Positions 50,359 through 58,545 are shown, counted from the stretch's first letter. The stretch: 64,000 nucleotides of DNA from SXVE01 sp036388895 (GCA_036388895.1 DASVQY010000028.1:1-64000); one strand, 5' to 3'. A program made the numbers and translations. Notes: generated from the letters alone by a model not told the origin.

Positions 50359-51822
50359 ATGAAGATGATTAAATTTATTCTCAACAATCAAACCGTTCAG
50401 ACTGATTTGCCGAAAGGTGCGACCGTTCTGGATTTTGTTCGTTACCACAAGAACTTGAAAGGAACGAAAATCGGCTGTCGCGAAGGTGATTGCGGAGCCT
50501 GCACTATTCTGGTCGGCGAATTAAACGGCGATTTCGTAAAATATCGCTCGCAGACTTCCTGCCTGATGCCGCTTGCCAACGCAAACGGAAAACATATTGT
50601 AACTGTTGAAGGAATCAACAAGCCGAACAATGAATTAACCGAAGTGCAAAGCGCAATAATCGAAGAATCGGGGACGCAATGCGGTTTTTGCACGGTCGGT
50701 TTCGTGATGTCGCTGACGAATTTTTGCCTCGATGAAACGCCGAAAACGGCGGAGACGGCAATTTCGGCGATTGACGGAAATATCTGTCGCTGCACCGGTT
50801 ATAAATCAATCGAACGCGCGGCGGCGAGTTTAACCGAAGTCTTAAACGAACAAAACGGACAATCGCGCCTCGAGTTCGCAATCGGAAAGGGAATCGTTCC
50901 CGATTCATTCGCCGACATCAAAAATCGTCTCGAAAATCTGCGAATCGGACAAGACGAAAATTCTCCGGCAATTCAAACGCACGCGGAAAAATTCGGCGTA
51001 ACCGACAAAAGCGACGCGGGTTACCCGAAAACGATTCTCAAAACCGCGAGACCTTTCGTCGGCGGCGGCACGGATTTATATGTGCAAAACCCGGAGGAAA
51101 TGGTTTACGCCGCAACGGAAAATCTTTTCAGCGACGATGATTTGCGATTTATCAATGAAACCGACGAATTCATCGAAATCGGCGCGTCCGTCGTCGTGAC
51201 GGATTTGCTCGAATCGGAAATTTTCAACCGGCTTTTCCCGAATCTCTATAAGCACCTAAAACTCGTCTCCTCAACGCCGATTCGCAATATGGCGACGATT
51301 GCCGGAAATTTCGTCAACGCCTCGCCAATCGGCGATATGACGGCGTGGTTTCTCGCACTCGACGCTACGATTGTTTTCAACACAACGCGCGAAATTCCTT
51401 TGCGCGAATTTTATCTCGGTTACAAAACGCTGGCGAAGGCGGACGACGAATTTATTAAGAAAATACGATTTCGGCGTGCTTTTACACATTTTAATTTTGA
51501 AAAAGTTTCCAAACGAACTTATCTGGATATTTCCTCGGTCAATTCTGCAATTTCATTGAAAATTGAAAACAATCACATTGAAAAAGCTCAGGTTTCAGCA
51601 GGCGGCGTTGCGCCGATTCCTTTGTATCTCAAAAAAACTTCCGAATTTTTGCTCGGCAAGGAAATTTCAGAAAATACAATTCTAGAAGCAAGCGAAATCC
51701 TGCAAACCGAAATCAGCCCGATTTCCGACGTGCGCGGTTCGGAAGTTTACAAGAGGTTATTGCTGAAGCAACTTTTTACAGCGCATTTCGCCGAGTTGTT
51801 TGATTTTCATCCAACCGCATAA
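50359..51822 (+). CDS. xdhA: Xanthine dehydrogenase small subunit (2Fe-2S and FAD)
   Basis: A 487-residue electron-transfer subunit. The ferredoxin-type cluster is bound in GCREGDCGACTILVG and the second 2Fe-2S domain by CGFCTVGFVMSL and CRCTGYKSIERAA. The FAD domain follows (about 215-390) with VGGGTDLYVQ and PIRNMATIAGNFVNASPIGD, then a CO-dehydrogenase flavoprotein C-terminal domain. The frame opens at 50305; ATG 50359 (or 50365, MIKFILNN) is the likely start. Together with xdhB it oxidises hypoxanthine or xanthine. The region before it (50234-50358) holds degenerate GGCACAAA-type repeats. Confidence 0.93.
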   Translation: MKMIKFILNNQTVQTDLPKGATVLDFVRYHKNLKGTKIGCREGDCGACTILVGELNGDFVKYRSQTSCLMPLANANGKHIVTVEGINKPNNELTEVQSAIIEESGTQCGFCTVGFVMSLTNFCLDETPKTAETAISAIDGNICRCTGYKSIERAAASLTEVLNEQNGQSRLEFAIGKGIVPDSFADIKNRLENLRIGQDENSPAIQTHAEKFGVTDKSDAGYPKTILKTARPFVGGGTDLYVQNPEEMVYAATENLFSDDDLRFINETDEFIEIGASVVVTDLLESEIFNRLFPNLYKHLKLVSSTPIRNMATIAGNFVNASPIGDMTAWFLALDATIVFNTTREIPLREFYLGYKTLAKADDEFIKKIRFRRAFTHFNFEKVSKRTYLDISSVNSAISLKIENNHIEKAQVSAGGVAPIPLYLKKTSEFLLGKEISENTILEASEILQTEISPISDVRGSEVYKRLLLKQLFTAHFAELFDFHPTA

Positions 51823-51838
51823 ATAGTTATAAAACACA

Positions 51839-54106
51839 ATGAAAAATCTGGATTCAAAATCGCATGTTCGCGGCGAATCAGTTTATTTAGACGATATTCC
51901 TTTAATTCAAGGAACACTGTTCGCGTGTGTTTATGATTCGCCAATCGCACACGGCAAACTTGAAAGCATTGACATTTCAGAAGCGGAAAAATGCGCGGGC
52001 GTCGTTAAAATCATTACCGCAAAAGATTTGATCGGCGAAAACGAAATTGGCGGGATTTTGCCGGATGAACCACTGTTTGCCGAAAAGGAAGTTCATTTTC
52101 AGGGAATGCCGATTGCGCTCGTTTTGGCGGAAACCGAGGAACAAGCCAGGCATGCCGCGCGAAAAATTACGGCGAAAATCGAACCGCTCGAAGTTGTAAC
52201 CGATCCGCGCGTTGCGTTTGTGAAAAATGATTTAATCGTGCCGCCGAAGCAATTTAAATTAGGTGATGCGGAAACTGCTTTCAGAGATTGTGAGCATATT
52301 TTTCAAGGTCGCGCGGACGTAAACGGGCAGGAACATCTTTACATCGAAACGCAGGGCGCGTATTGCGTTCCGACCGAACAAAACGGATTAAAAGTTTACT
52401 CTTCGACGCAGGGACCGACTGCGGTACAGCGTTGCGTCGCACGCGTGACGGCGCTGCCGATGCATCAAATTGAAGTTGACGTGACGCGGCTCGGCGGCGG
52501 TTTCGGCGGCAAAGAAGATCAGGCGAACGCCTGGGCGGCGCTGTGCGCGGTCGGAACGCAACTGACGCGGCGTCCTGTTAAATACGCGCTTCATCGAATG
52601 GAAGATATGCGGATGACCGGAAAGCGGCACCCGTATTCGGCAGATTACCGCATCGGCTTGAACAAAGACTTGAAAATCGTCGCGTATGAAGTGACTTTTT
52701 ATCAAAACGCGGGAGCCAGCGCCGATTTGTCGCCGCCGGTTTTGGAAAGGACTTTGTTTCACTGCACGAATTCTTATTACATTCCGAATGTTTCGGCGAC
52801 GGCTTACAGCTGTCGCACGAATCTGCCGCCGAACACGGCTTTTCGCGGTTTCGGCGGACCGCAGGGAATGTTCATCATCGAATCGGCAATCGCGCACGCA
52901 GCGGAAAAATTGAATGTTTCGGCGAGCGAGATTCAAAGAAAAAATTTAATCGCGGACGGCGATGAATTTCCCTACGGACAAATTGCCGCCAGCGAAGCCG
53001 CAAACAGCTGGAAGCAGGCTGACGATAAATACGATTTCGAGCGATTGAAAACGGAAGCTGACGAATTTAATCGAAACAACAAATTCGCAAAAAAAGGCGT
53101 GGCGATGATGCCGATTTGTTTCGGAATTTCGTTTACGAAAACGCCGATGAATCAGGCGCGTTCGCTCGTTCACGTTTACACCGACGGTTCGGTCGCGGTT
53201 TCGACCGGCGCAGTCGAAATGGGACAAGGCGTAAATACGAAAATCGCGCAGGTTGCCGGAGAAATTTTTTCCTTGCCGATTGAACGCGTTAAAGTTCACA
53301 CGACGAACACTTTGCGCATTGCCAATACTTCGCCGACGGCGGCGTCGGCAGCAGCGGATTTGAACGGTCGAGCGACGCAAATCGCTTGCGAAACGATTTT
53401 GCAAAGATTGAAAGAAGTCGCCGCGCCGCTCGTCGAAGCGCAAACTGCCGATGAAGTGACAATCGAAAACGGTTTTGTTTATCGCGGCGGCGAGTCAACG
53501 AATTTAGACTGGCTCGTCCTCGTTAACGAAGCGCATCAGCAGCGCGTAAATTTAAGCGAACACGCGCATTACGCGACGCCCGGAATTCATTTCGACTGGT
53601 CTATCGCCAAAGGGCATCCGTTCGCGTATCACGTTTACGGAACGGCGATTGTCGGTGTGACGGTTGATTGTTTGCGCGGAATTTATACCGTTGATTTCGT
53701 CAAAACGTGTCACGATTTCGGCAGCTCGATGAACAAATCGGTTGATTTCGGGCAAATCGAAGGCGGTATCGTGCAGGGCATCGGCTGGATGACAATGGAA
53801 GAAGTCGTTTACGACGAACAGGGAAAATTGCGCTCGAACGCGCTTTCAACTTACAAAATTCCCGACGTTTATTCAGTTCCGAAAGAGATTGAAATTTCGC
53901 CGCTCGAAACTGATAGAGGAAATCTGGCGATTTTTAATTCGAAGGCGGTCGGCGAGCCGCCTTTGATGTACGGCATCGGCGCGTATTTCGCTATACGTGA
54001 ATCAGTCAAAGCGTTCAATCCAGAAAATTTACCAAGATTTGACGCCCCGTTTACGCCGGAAAAGGTTTTGTTGAATTTATATAGTGAGAAAATTAGAAAA
54101 GCGTAG
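51839..54106 (+). CDS. xdhB: Xanthine dehydrogenase molybdopterin-binding subunit
   Basis: A 755-residue catalytic subunit holding the molybdenum cofactor. Conserved segments are LGGGFGGKEDQANAWA, TAFRGFGGPQGMFIIESAI, the pterin contacts in AVEMGQGVNTKIAQVA and the active-site Glu in VGEPPLMYGIGAYFA. The order XdhA-XdhB with 16 nt between is the bacterial arrangement. The xanthine-type identity is supported by guaD upstream and xdhC downstream. Length is normal. Confidence 0.94.
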   Translation: MKNLDSKSHVRGESVYLDDIPLIQGTLFACVYDSPIAHGKLESIDISEAEKCAGVVKIITAKDLIGENEIGGILPDEPLFAEKEVHFQGMPIALVLAETEEQARHAARKITAKIEPLEVVTDPRVAFVKNDLIVPPKQFKLGDAETAFRDCEHIFQGRADVNGQEHLYIETQGAYCVPTEQNGLKVYSSTQGPTAVQRCVARVTALPMHQIEVDVTRLGGGFGGKEDQANAWAALCAVGTQLTRRPVKYALHRMEDMRMTGKRHPYSADYRIGLNKDLKIVAYEVTFYQNAGASADLSPPVLERTLFHCTNSYYIPNVSATAYSCRTNLPPNTAFRGFGGPQGMFIIESAIAHAAEKLNVSASEIQRKNLIADGDEFPYGQIAASEAANSWKQADDKYDFERLKTEADEFNRNNKFAKKGVAMMPICFGISFTKTPMNQARSLVHVYTDGSVAVSTGAVEMGQGVNTKIAQVAGEIFSLPIERVKVHTTNTLRIANTSPTAASAAADLNGRATQIACETILQRLKEVAAPLVEAQTADEVTIENGFVYRGGESTNLDWLVLVNEAHQQRVNLSEHAHYATPGIHFDWSIAKGHPFAYHVYGTAIVGVTVDCLRGIYTVDFVKTCHDFGSSMNKSVDFGQIEGGIVQGIGWMTMEEVVYDEQGKLRSNALSTYKIPDVYSVPKEIEISPLETDRGNLAIFNSKAVGEPPLMYGIGAYFAIRESVKAFNPENLPRFDAPFTPEKVLLNLYSEKIRKA

Positions 54107-54152
54107 TAGAGAATTTATTCTTCCCAAAGCTTTTGTTTTTCAAACAAATAAA

Positions 54153-55613
54153 TCAATTCCCTTTCGATAAGTTTGACAAAAGTTTTTCCAATCGCTTTTG
54201 TTTATCATCGCTTGTTTCCCACAAAACTACGTCGGGTTCGACGCCTGAAACTTCGTTTACGCCGTCGGCACGATAGCGAACACAATCGGGCATTCGCAGT
54301 TGAAGCTTGCTGTTGGGCAGGAAATACTTCGTGCCGCCATTAACATAACCGCATCCCGCGCCGAGCGTCGTTTCGCCGATTACTTTGGCAGACTTGTTGA
54401 GCTGCATCAGGGAGGCGAAGTTTTCTGCCGCCGACGCGGTTTTCGCATCAACCAGCACAATCAAATTTCCCTTAAAAACGCTTTCTTCGTACTCGTAATC
54501 GCCGGGCGTGAAAAGAATTGATTTCGACTTCAGATTAGCGATTTCCTTCACCGGCAGATAATCGAAAATTCCAGTTGCGTTTGCCGGAGTTTTATTCAAA
54601 AGGGTGCAGTCTTTTTTTACGTTTTCGTTTGTCCAGAAGTTTGTTCTGTCGCACGGCGATTTTGCTTCTTTGATTAATTGCTCCAAACGCGATTTTGCCG
54701 TTTTAAGATATCCTTTTTGCGAAGCAGTCAAATCTTTTCGCGCGAGGTCTTCGGAAACATCCTTTAGCCGATCTTCCAAAATTCCGACCCAATGCGGGTG
54801 GCGTATGAAACCCGAAGAAGTGCTTCGCAGAGGTTTTGGAGAAAGAATACGCGCCGCGGCTTCGACCCAATTACTGCCGCCGCCGTTTCCGCCGATGTCC
54901 ACTATTAAGCTGTCAATTTTCTGCTTCTGCAAAACTCTTATTTGTTCGGTTAGCTTTGCCGACAGCCGATTGTCTGCCACTCTGTAAAACTCGTTTATAC
55001 ATCCATCTTTGCACGACTCGGTAAGTTTTGAGCGAAACTCTTCCCAACTGTCGGTGCAATTTCCGAAATAACCGTCGGAAGAAAACAAGCCGATCCGCAA
55101 AATGCCGTAGCTTTTACCGTTTTCAAGCGTTAAAACGCCAGCCGGAAAAAAATCTTTAGCGGTGCTGATGAGCTTGAAATTCGGTGTTTGATCAAACGGA
55201 AGCGAGAAGCGGTTAAACCTGATTCTGAAGCCGAGTGCGGAACACACTTTATCGGCAGCGGCATCGGGAGCAAAAGATTGAGGCTCATTGCTGCTATTTT
55301 GCGAGGGATTTTCTTTCACCTCGCGCAAATTCAGATGACCGTCACGAAATGTTTTCAAAAAATTTTCCAGAATCTGCCGCGCTTCTTGATCGGTAGCGGC
55401 TTTCGATAATTCTTCTTTCGTCTTTTTATCGAGCGCCGCGAGATCAATTTTCCTGTCGTTCCTCGCCCATTCGAGATTAGCGTAGCCTTCAGCCATAAAC
55501 TTTTTCATAGCTTCGTAATCTTGCAGCCATTTTCCGTTAATTTGGGCTTCGGCAAAACTCGGCGAACTAAAATGCAAAACCGTAAAAACTAAAAGAATGA
55601 AAACTTTTTTCAT
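54153..55613 (-). CDS. Secreted S41-family peptidase
   Basis: A 486-residue exported protease of the C-terminal processing/tricorn type. Signal peptide to about residue 22 (SSPSFAEAQ). The catalytic Ser is in VDAKTASAAENFASL, and the oxyanion strands are LIVDIGGNGGGSNWVEAAARI. No PDZ domain is obvious, unlike CtpA. It interrupts the xdh block on the opposite strand, between xdhB and xdhC, suggesting insertion or rearrangement. Substrate unknown. Confidence 0.88.
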   Translation of the reverse strand: MKKVFILLVFTVLHFSSPSFAEAQINGKWLQDYEAMKKFMAEGYANLEWARNDRKIDLAALDKKTKEELSKAATDQEARQILENFLKTFRDGHLNLREVKENPSQNSSNEPQSFAPDAAADKVCSALGFRIRFNRFSLPFDQTPNFKLISTAKDFFPAGVLTLENGKSYGILRIGLFSSDGYFGNCTDSWEEFRSKLTESCKDGCINEFYRVADNRLSAKLTEQIRVLQKQKIDSLIVDIGGNGGGSNWVEAAARILSPKPLRSTSSGFIRHPHWVGILEDRLKDVSEDLARKDLTASQKGYLKTAKSRLEQLIKEAKSPCDRTNFWTNENVKKDCTLLNKTPANATGIFDYLPVKEIANLKSKSILFTPGDYEYEESVFKGNLIVLVDAKTASAAENFASLMQLNKSAKVIGETTLGAGCGYVNGGTKYFLPNSKLQLRMPDCVRYRADGVNEVSGVEPDVVLWETSDDKQKRLEKLLSNLSKGN

Positions 55614-55776
55614 ATAATCTCACTTCTCGGAAAACTCAGTCAGAACCTATACGGAGCAAAATTTCTTTCAGTTCCCGGAAAATTGCGGATGCCGGATATT
55701 TTTACATAAACAATTTAGCCCGGAGGCACCTTCAAAAATACAAAACTTGTAAAGAAATAAAGTAAAATTTCGCATA

Positions 55777-56796
55777 ATGGAGAGAGAAATCGAATTCTGG
55801 AAATTCGCCGCGTCAAAATTAAAGCAAAACCAAGAGGTAATTCTCCTCGTCGTCGCCGAAAGTACGGGAAGTAGCCCGGGGCGGCAAGGCTTTAAAATGT
55901 TTGTCGCCGAAGATGGTTTGGTAGGCAGCATCGGCGGCGGCGTAATGGAAATTCGGCTTGTCGAAATCGCCAAGGAAGACTTAAAGGACAAAAGCAAAAA
56001 CCCCAAAAACCAAACGGCGCAAAGTCTTGTTAAATCCGAAATCCGAAATCCGAAATCCAAAATTGTCGAGCAGGTTCATCGAAAAAATTCGCCGAATTCG
56101 AGCGGAATGATTTGTTCCGGCAAACAGACAATCATTTTTTACAAACTCAATTTATCGCATTTGAAGACGGTCGGCATTATTATTAATTCGCTCGAAAACA
56201 ATCAACCGGTGATTTTGTGTATTTCAAACGCGGAGTTTGACGTTTCAAAAATGCGGTTCGACGATTCCGATTTTCAATTTAAACAAACTGGCGAACACGA
56301 GTTTGTTTACCGCGAAAAACTTGGATTCAAAAATAACCTTTACATTGTCGGCGGCGGTCATTGCGCGCTGGCTTTGTCGGAACTGGTGTCGAAGATGGAT
56401 TTTCGCATCTCGCTTTTCGACGACCGCGCCGATTTGAATACGCTCGTTAAAAACCGTTTCGTTCAAGAAAAAAAAATTCTTGAAAGCTATGCGCAAATCG
56501 GCGATTTCATTCCGTCCGGCGCAAATGTTTACGTCGTCGTGATGACGCTCGGCTACATATTCGACGAGCTCGTAATCAGAAAATTGATTGATAAAGACTT
56601 CAAATATTTCGGCGTTTTGGGAAGCCGCGCGAAAATGAAAACCTTGCTCAGAAATCTGGAAAGGGAAGGTTTTCCGAAAGAGCAATTGAATAAAATCAGA
56701 ACGCCAATCGGTCTGCCGATCAACAGCCGAACGCCCGAAGAAATCGCCGTCAGCATCGCGGCGGAAATTATTGCAGTCAAAAACGCGAAAAGTTAA
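55777..56796 (+). CDS. xdhC: XdhC family molybdenum-cofactor maturation protein
   Basis: A 339-residue chaperone that binds, sulfurates and delivers the molybdenum cofactor to XdhB. The N-terminal XdhC domain shows VVAESTGSSPGRQGFKMFV, SIGGGVMEIRLVEIA and SGMICSGKQTIIFY (conserved Cys), and the C-terminal XdhC Rossmann domain shows LYIVGGGHCALALSEL and TPIGLPINSRTPEEIAVSI. Residues about 70-95 (KSKNPKNQTAQSL, KSEIRNPKSK) are an insertion encoded by heptamer repeats between the two halves of the N-terminal domain. It is separated from xdhB by an opposite-strand protease gene. Confidence 0.9.
   Translation: MEREIEFWKFAASKLKQNQEVILLVVAESTGSSPGRQGFKMFVAEDGLVGSIGGGVMEIRLVEIAKEDLKDKSKNPKNQTAQSLVKSEIRNPKSKIVEQVHRKNSPNSSGMICSGKQTIIFYKLNLSHLKTVGIIINSLENNQPVILCISNAEFDVSKMRFDDSDFQFKQTGEHEFVYREKLGFKNNLYIVGGGHCALALSELVSKMDFRISLFDDRADLNTLVKNRFVQEKKILESYAQIGDFIPSGANVYVVVMTLGYIFDELVIRKLIDKDFKYFGVLGSRAKMKTLLRNLEREGFPKEQLNKIRTPIGLPINSRTPEEIAVSIAAEIIAVKNAKS
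56032..56066. repeat. In-frame period-7 array (AAATCCG) inside xdhC
   Basis: AAATCCG, AAATCCG, AAATCCG and AAATCCA (56032-56059) plus AAATTGT. It encodes KSEIRNPKSK in frame. A second, related AT-rich segment (AAAAACCCC/AAAAACC) precedes it at 55996-56011. Confidence 0.88.
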
Positions 56797-56835
56797 ACTT
56801 TAACTGAAAACAAAAAAGGATAATTCGGAACAAAT

Positions 56836-57291
56836 ATGAAAATCGGCGAACAAGCACCAAATTTTACGTTAAAAGACGGCGCGGGAAAAGAATGGAGTTT
56901 AGCGGACAAAAAAGGCAAAACTGTGGTTCTGCTTTTTTATCCCGGCGATAATACGCCGGTTTGCACGAAACAGCTTTGTTCCGTGCGCGATAATTGGGAA
57001 GATTATCAGAAAACCGGCGCGGAAGTCGTGGGCATTTCGACCGATAATGTCGAATCGCACAAAGGATTTGCGGAAAAATACGATTTGCCGCTGACGCTTT
57101 TGTCGGATGAAAATGGCGAAGTTTCAGATAAATACGAAATGAAATCCTGGCTGCCGGGGCGTTCGGCGCGCGGCGTGGTGGTGATTGATAAAAACGGGCG
57201 AATCGCACATTATCAAGTTCAATCGCTGAGTCTTTTTCGCCCGAAAGACGACGAAGTTTTAGCCGCAATTCGTAAAGCTGAGGAGAATTAG
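56836..57291 (+). CDS. bcp: Peroxiredoxin, BCP type
   Basis: A 151-residue thiol peroxidase that reduces hydrogen peroxide and organic peroxides. The peroxidatic Cys is C43 in GDNTPVCTKQLCSVRD, with the resolving Cys C48 five residues later, the atypical 2-Cys arrangement of BCP/PrxQ. FYPGDNTP, SDENGEVSDKYEM and RGVVVIDKNGRI match the family. Length is standard. It is the last gene before a large repeat whose left arm covers its stop codon. Confidence 0.93.
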   Translation: MKIGEQAPNFTLKDGAGKEWSLADKKGKTVVLLFYPGDNTPVCTKQLCSVRDNWEDYQKTGAEVVGISTDNVESHKGFAEKYDLPLTLLSDENGEVSDKYEMKSWLPGRSARGVVVIDKNGRIAHYQVQSLSLFRPKDDEVLAAIRKAEEN

Positions 57292-57394
57292 CCGCGAACG
57301 AACATAAACGGGCACGAAAGGAATTATAAAACCAATGTTTTATTTCTCTTGTTTTCGTGCATTTTCGTGTTTGTTCGTGTTTGTTCGTGGCTAA
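57288..57394. repeat. Imperfect inverted repeat with TTCGTGTTTG units
   Basis: 57288-57320 (beginning in the bcp stop codon) and 57362-57394 are reverse complements at 25 of 33 positions. The right arm has 10-bp tandem units TTCGTGTTTG. This is a different unit length from the heptamer arrays, but the same arrangement at a gene end. Confidence 0.75.
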
Positions 57395-57440
57395 TTCTTC
57401 TTTGTGGTAAAATTACAAAAATTACAGGAGTTTTATAAAA

Positions 57441-57737
57441 ATGGCTTTATTTTCCAGCGATAAATTCAGATGCGCCCGCTGCGGGCAACGAAACGAACCG
57501 CTCGGTTACGCGCCTCTGCCGACCGAACTCGGACAAAAAATCGGCGCGGAGATTTGCAAAGACTGCTGGCAGGAATGGCTGCAAAAGCAAAAACAGATTA
57601 TCAATCATTTCGGCATAGACATATCGAACCCCGATTCGCACGAATTTCTTTTCGATCAAATGAAAATCTTTTTTTACAACGAAGGCGTTGATGTCGCGCA
57701 GATTGATACTTCGCAGGAAGGAAAAGTTAACTGGTAG
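57441..57737 (+). CDS. yggX: YggX-like Fe(II)-trafficking / oxidative damage protection protein with four cysteines
   Basis: A 98-residue protein of the YggX family, which protects Fe-S proteins from oxidation. The segments LPTELGQKIGAEICKDCWQEWLQKQ and FLFDQMKIFFYNEG align with the YggX core (GELG.RI..EIS..AW..W). Unlike the E. coli protein it has two CxxC pairs, C11/C14 (RCARCGQ) and C39/C42 (ICKDC), a likely zinc- or iron-binding site. An ACAGGAG ribosome binding site precedes the ATG. It follows bcp, another oxidative-stress gene. Confidence 0.8.
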   Translation: MALFSSDKFRCARCGQRNEPLGYAPLPTELGQKIGAEICKDCWQEWLQKQKQIINHFGIDISNPDSHEFLFDQMKIFFYNEGVDVAQIDTSQEGKVNW

Positions 57738-57754
57738 AAAATCGAATTTCTCGA

Positions 57755-57816
57755 TTCAAGGTTCAAAATTCAAGAACTTTTATTAAACCTTGAATTTTGA
57801 ACCTTGAACTTTAAAC
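57755..57816. repeat. Period-7 palindromic array (TTCAAGG) between yggX and the ate-like gene
   Basis: TTCAAGGTTCAAAATTCAAG (57755-57774) and 57789-57808 are perfect 20-bp reverse complements with a 14-nt loop; heptamers TTCAAGG/TTCAAAA. The CTTTAAA unit that follows ends 21 nt before the next ATG. Confidence 0.93.
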
Positions 57817-57836
57817 TCCTTAGAGGTTTCAAGTTA

Positions 57837-58517
57837 ATGCTGAAATCTGATTTTCTTTTTATCAACGAAGAATTTCACGCATCGAAAGTTTCGCCGCACG
57901 AGCTGGACGAGCTTTTGGCGAAAGGCTGGCGACACTTCGGAACGTATTTTTTTCGCTACAACCTCGGCTTTTACCAATCGGAAATCCGGCTTGTCCTCCC
58001 GCTCAGAATTAACTTAAAGGCTTTTTCACACTCGAAAAGTCTCCGCCGAATCATAAAGGCAAATCAGGATTTGCAAACCGTCGTTCGTCCGATAGAAGTA
58101 TCCGAAGAAAAAGAATCACTTTTTGCGCGACACAAACGACGTTTCAAAGAAGGCGCGCCGCGTTCGCTCTACGACTTTCTTTCGTTCGACGCGAAACGAG
58201 TTCCTTGTGAAGCATTGGAAATTTCCGTTTATAAAGGCGAAGAATTGCTCGCCGCGAGTTTTTTCGATGTCGGCGAGCGTGCGATTTCGAGCGTTTACGC
58301 GATGTTCGAACCGACGGAAAAAACGCGCAGCCTCGGCATTTATACAATGCTTCTCGAAATTGATTACGCGCGGTCGCTCGACAAAAAATTTTATTATCAA
58401 GGTTACGCTTACGAAGGAAATTCTTTTTACGATTATAAAAAACGCTTTTCCGGTTTGGAAAAATACGATTGGCGAGGCAATTGGAAGGTTTTCGCAGAAG
58501 AGGAAAACGATTATTAA
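57837..58517 (+). CDS. Ate1/Bpt-like aminoacyl-tRNA-protein transferase without the N-terminal cysteines
   Basis: A 227-residue GNAT-fold protein of the arginyl/leucyl-tRNA-protein transferase family. Matches include GWRHFGTYFFRY (GWR.FG..F), LPLRI, VPCEALEISVYKGEELLAASFFDVG, SSVYAMFEPTEKTRSLGIYTMLLEI and YYQGYAYEGNSFYDYKKRFSG. The N-terminal CxxC pair that marks Ate1/Bpt is missing; NLGFYQSEIRLVLPLRI stands at that position. The frame opens at a TTG (57804) within the repeat, but ATG 57837 (AGAGG about 11 nt ahead) is the start. It would label N-terminal Asp/Glu with Leu or Arg for ClpS-ClpA (inference). Confidence 0.8.
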   Translation: MLKSDFLFINEEFHASKVSPHELDELLAKGWRHFGTYFFRYNLGFYQSEIRLVLPLRINLKAFSHSKSLRRIIKANQDLQTVVRPIEVSEEKESLFARHKRRFKEGAPRSLYDFLSFDAKRVPCEALEISVYKGEELLAASFFDVGERAISSVYAMFEPTEKTRSLGIYTMLLEIDYARSLDKKFYYQGYAYEGNSFYDYKKRFSGLEKYDWRGNWKVFAEEENDY

Positions 58518-58545
58518 TCGAAAAAAGTTTAGAGAAACAACAAAA

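Noticed and set aside
28025..57816. Repeat arrays as possible CRISPR
   Set aside because: Units are 7 bp with no unique spacers of regular length, arms are inverted rather than direct, and no cas gene is present.
14187..57836. Upstream TTG/GTG starts of cdaA (14187), the esterase (16860), the O-antigen ligase-like gene (17001), the transporter (49730) and the ate-like gene (57804)
   Set aside because: Each extension is encoded by repeat sequence and is not family-like; an ATG directly after or at the end of the repeat gives the normal N-terminus.
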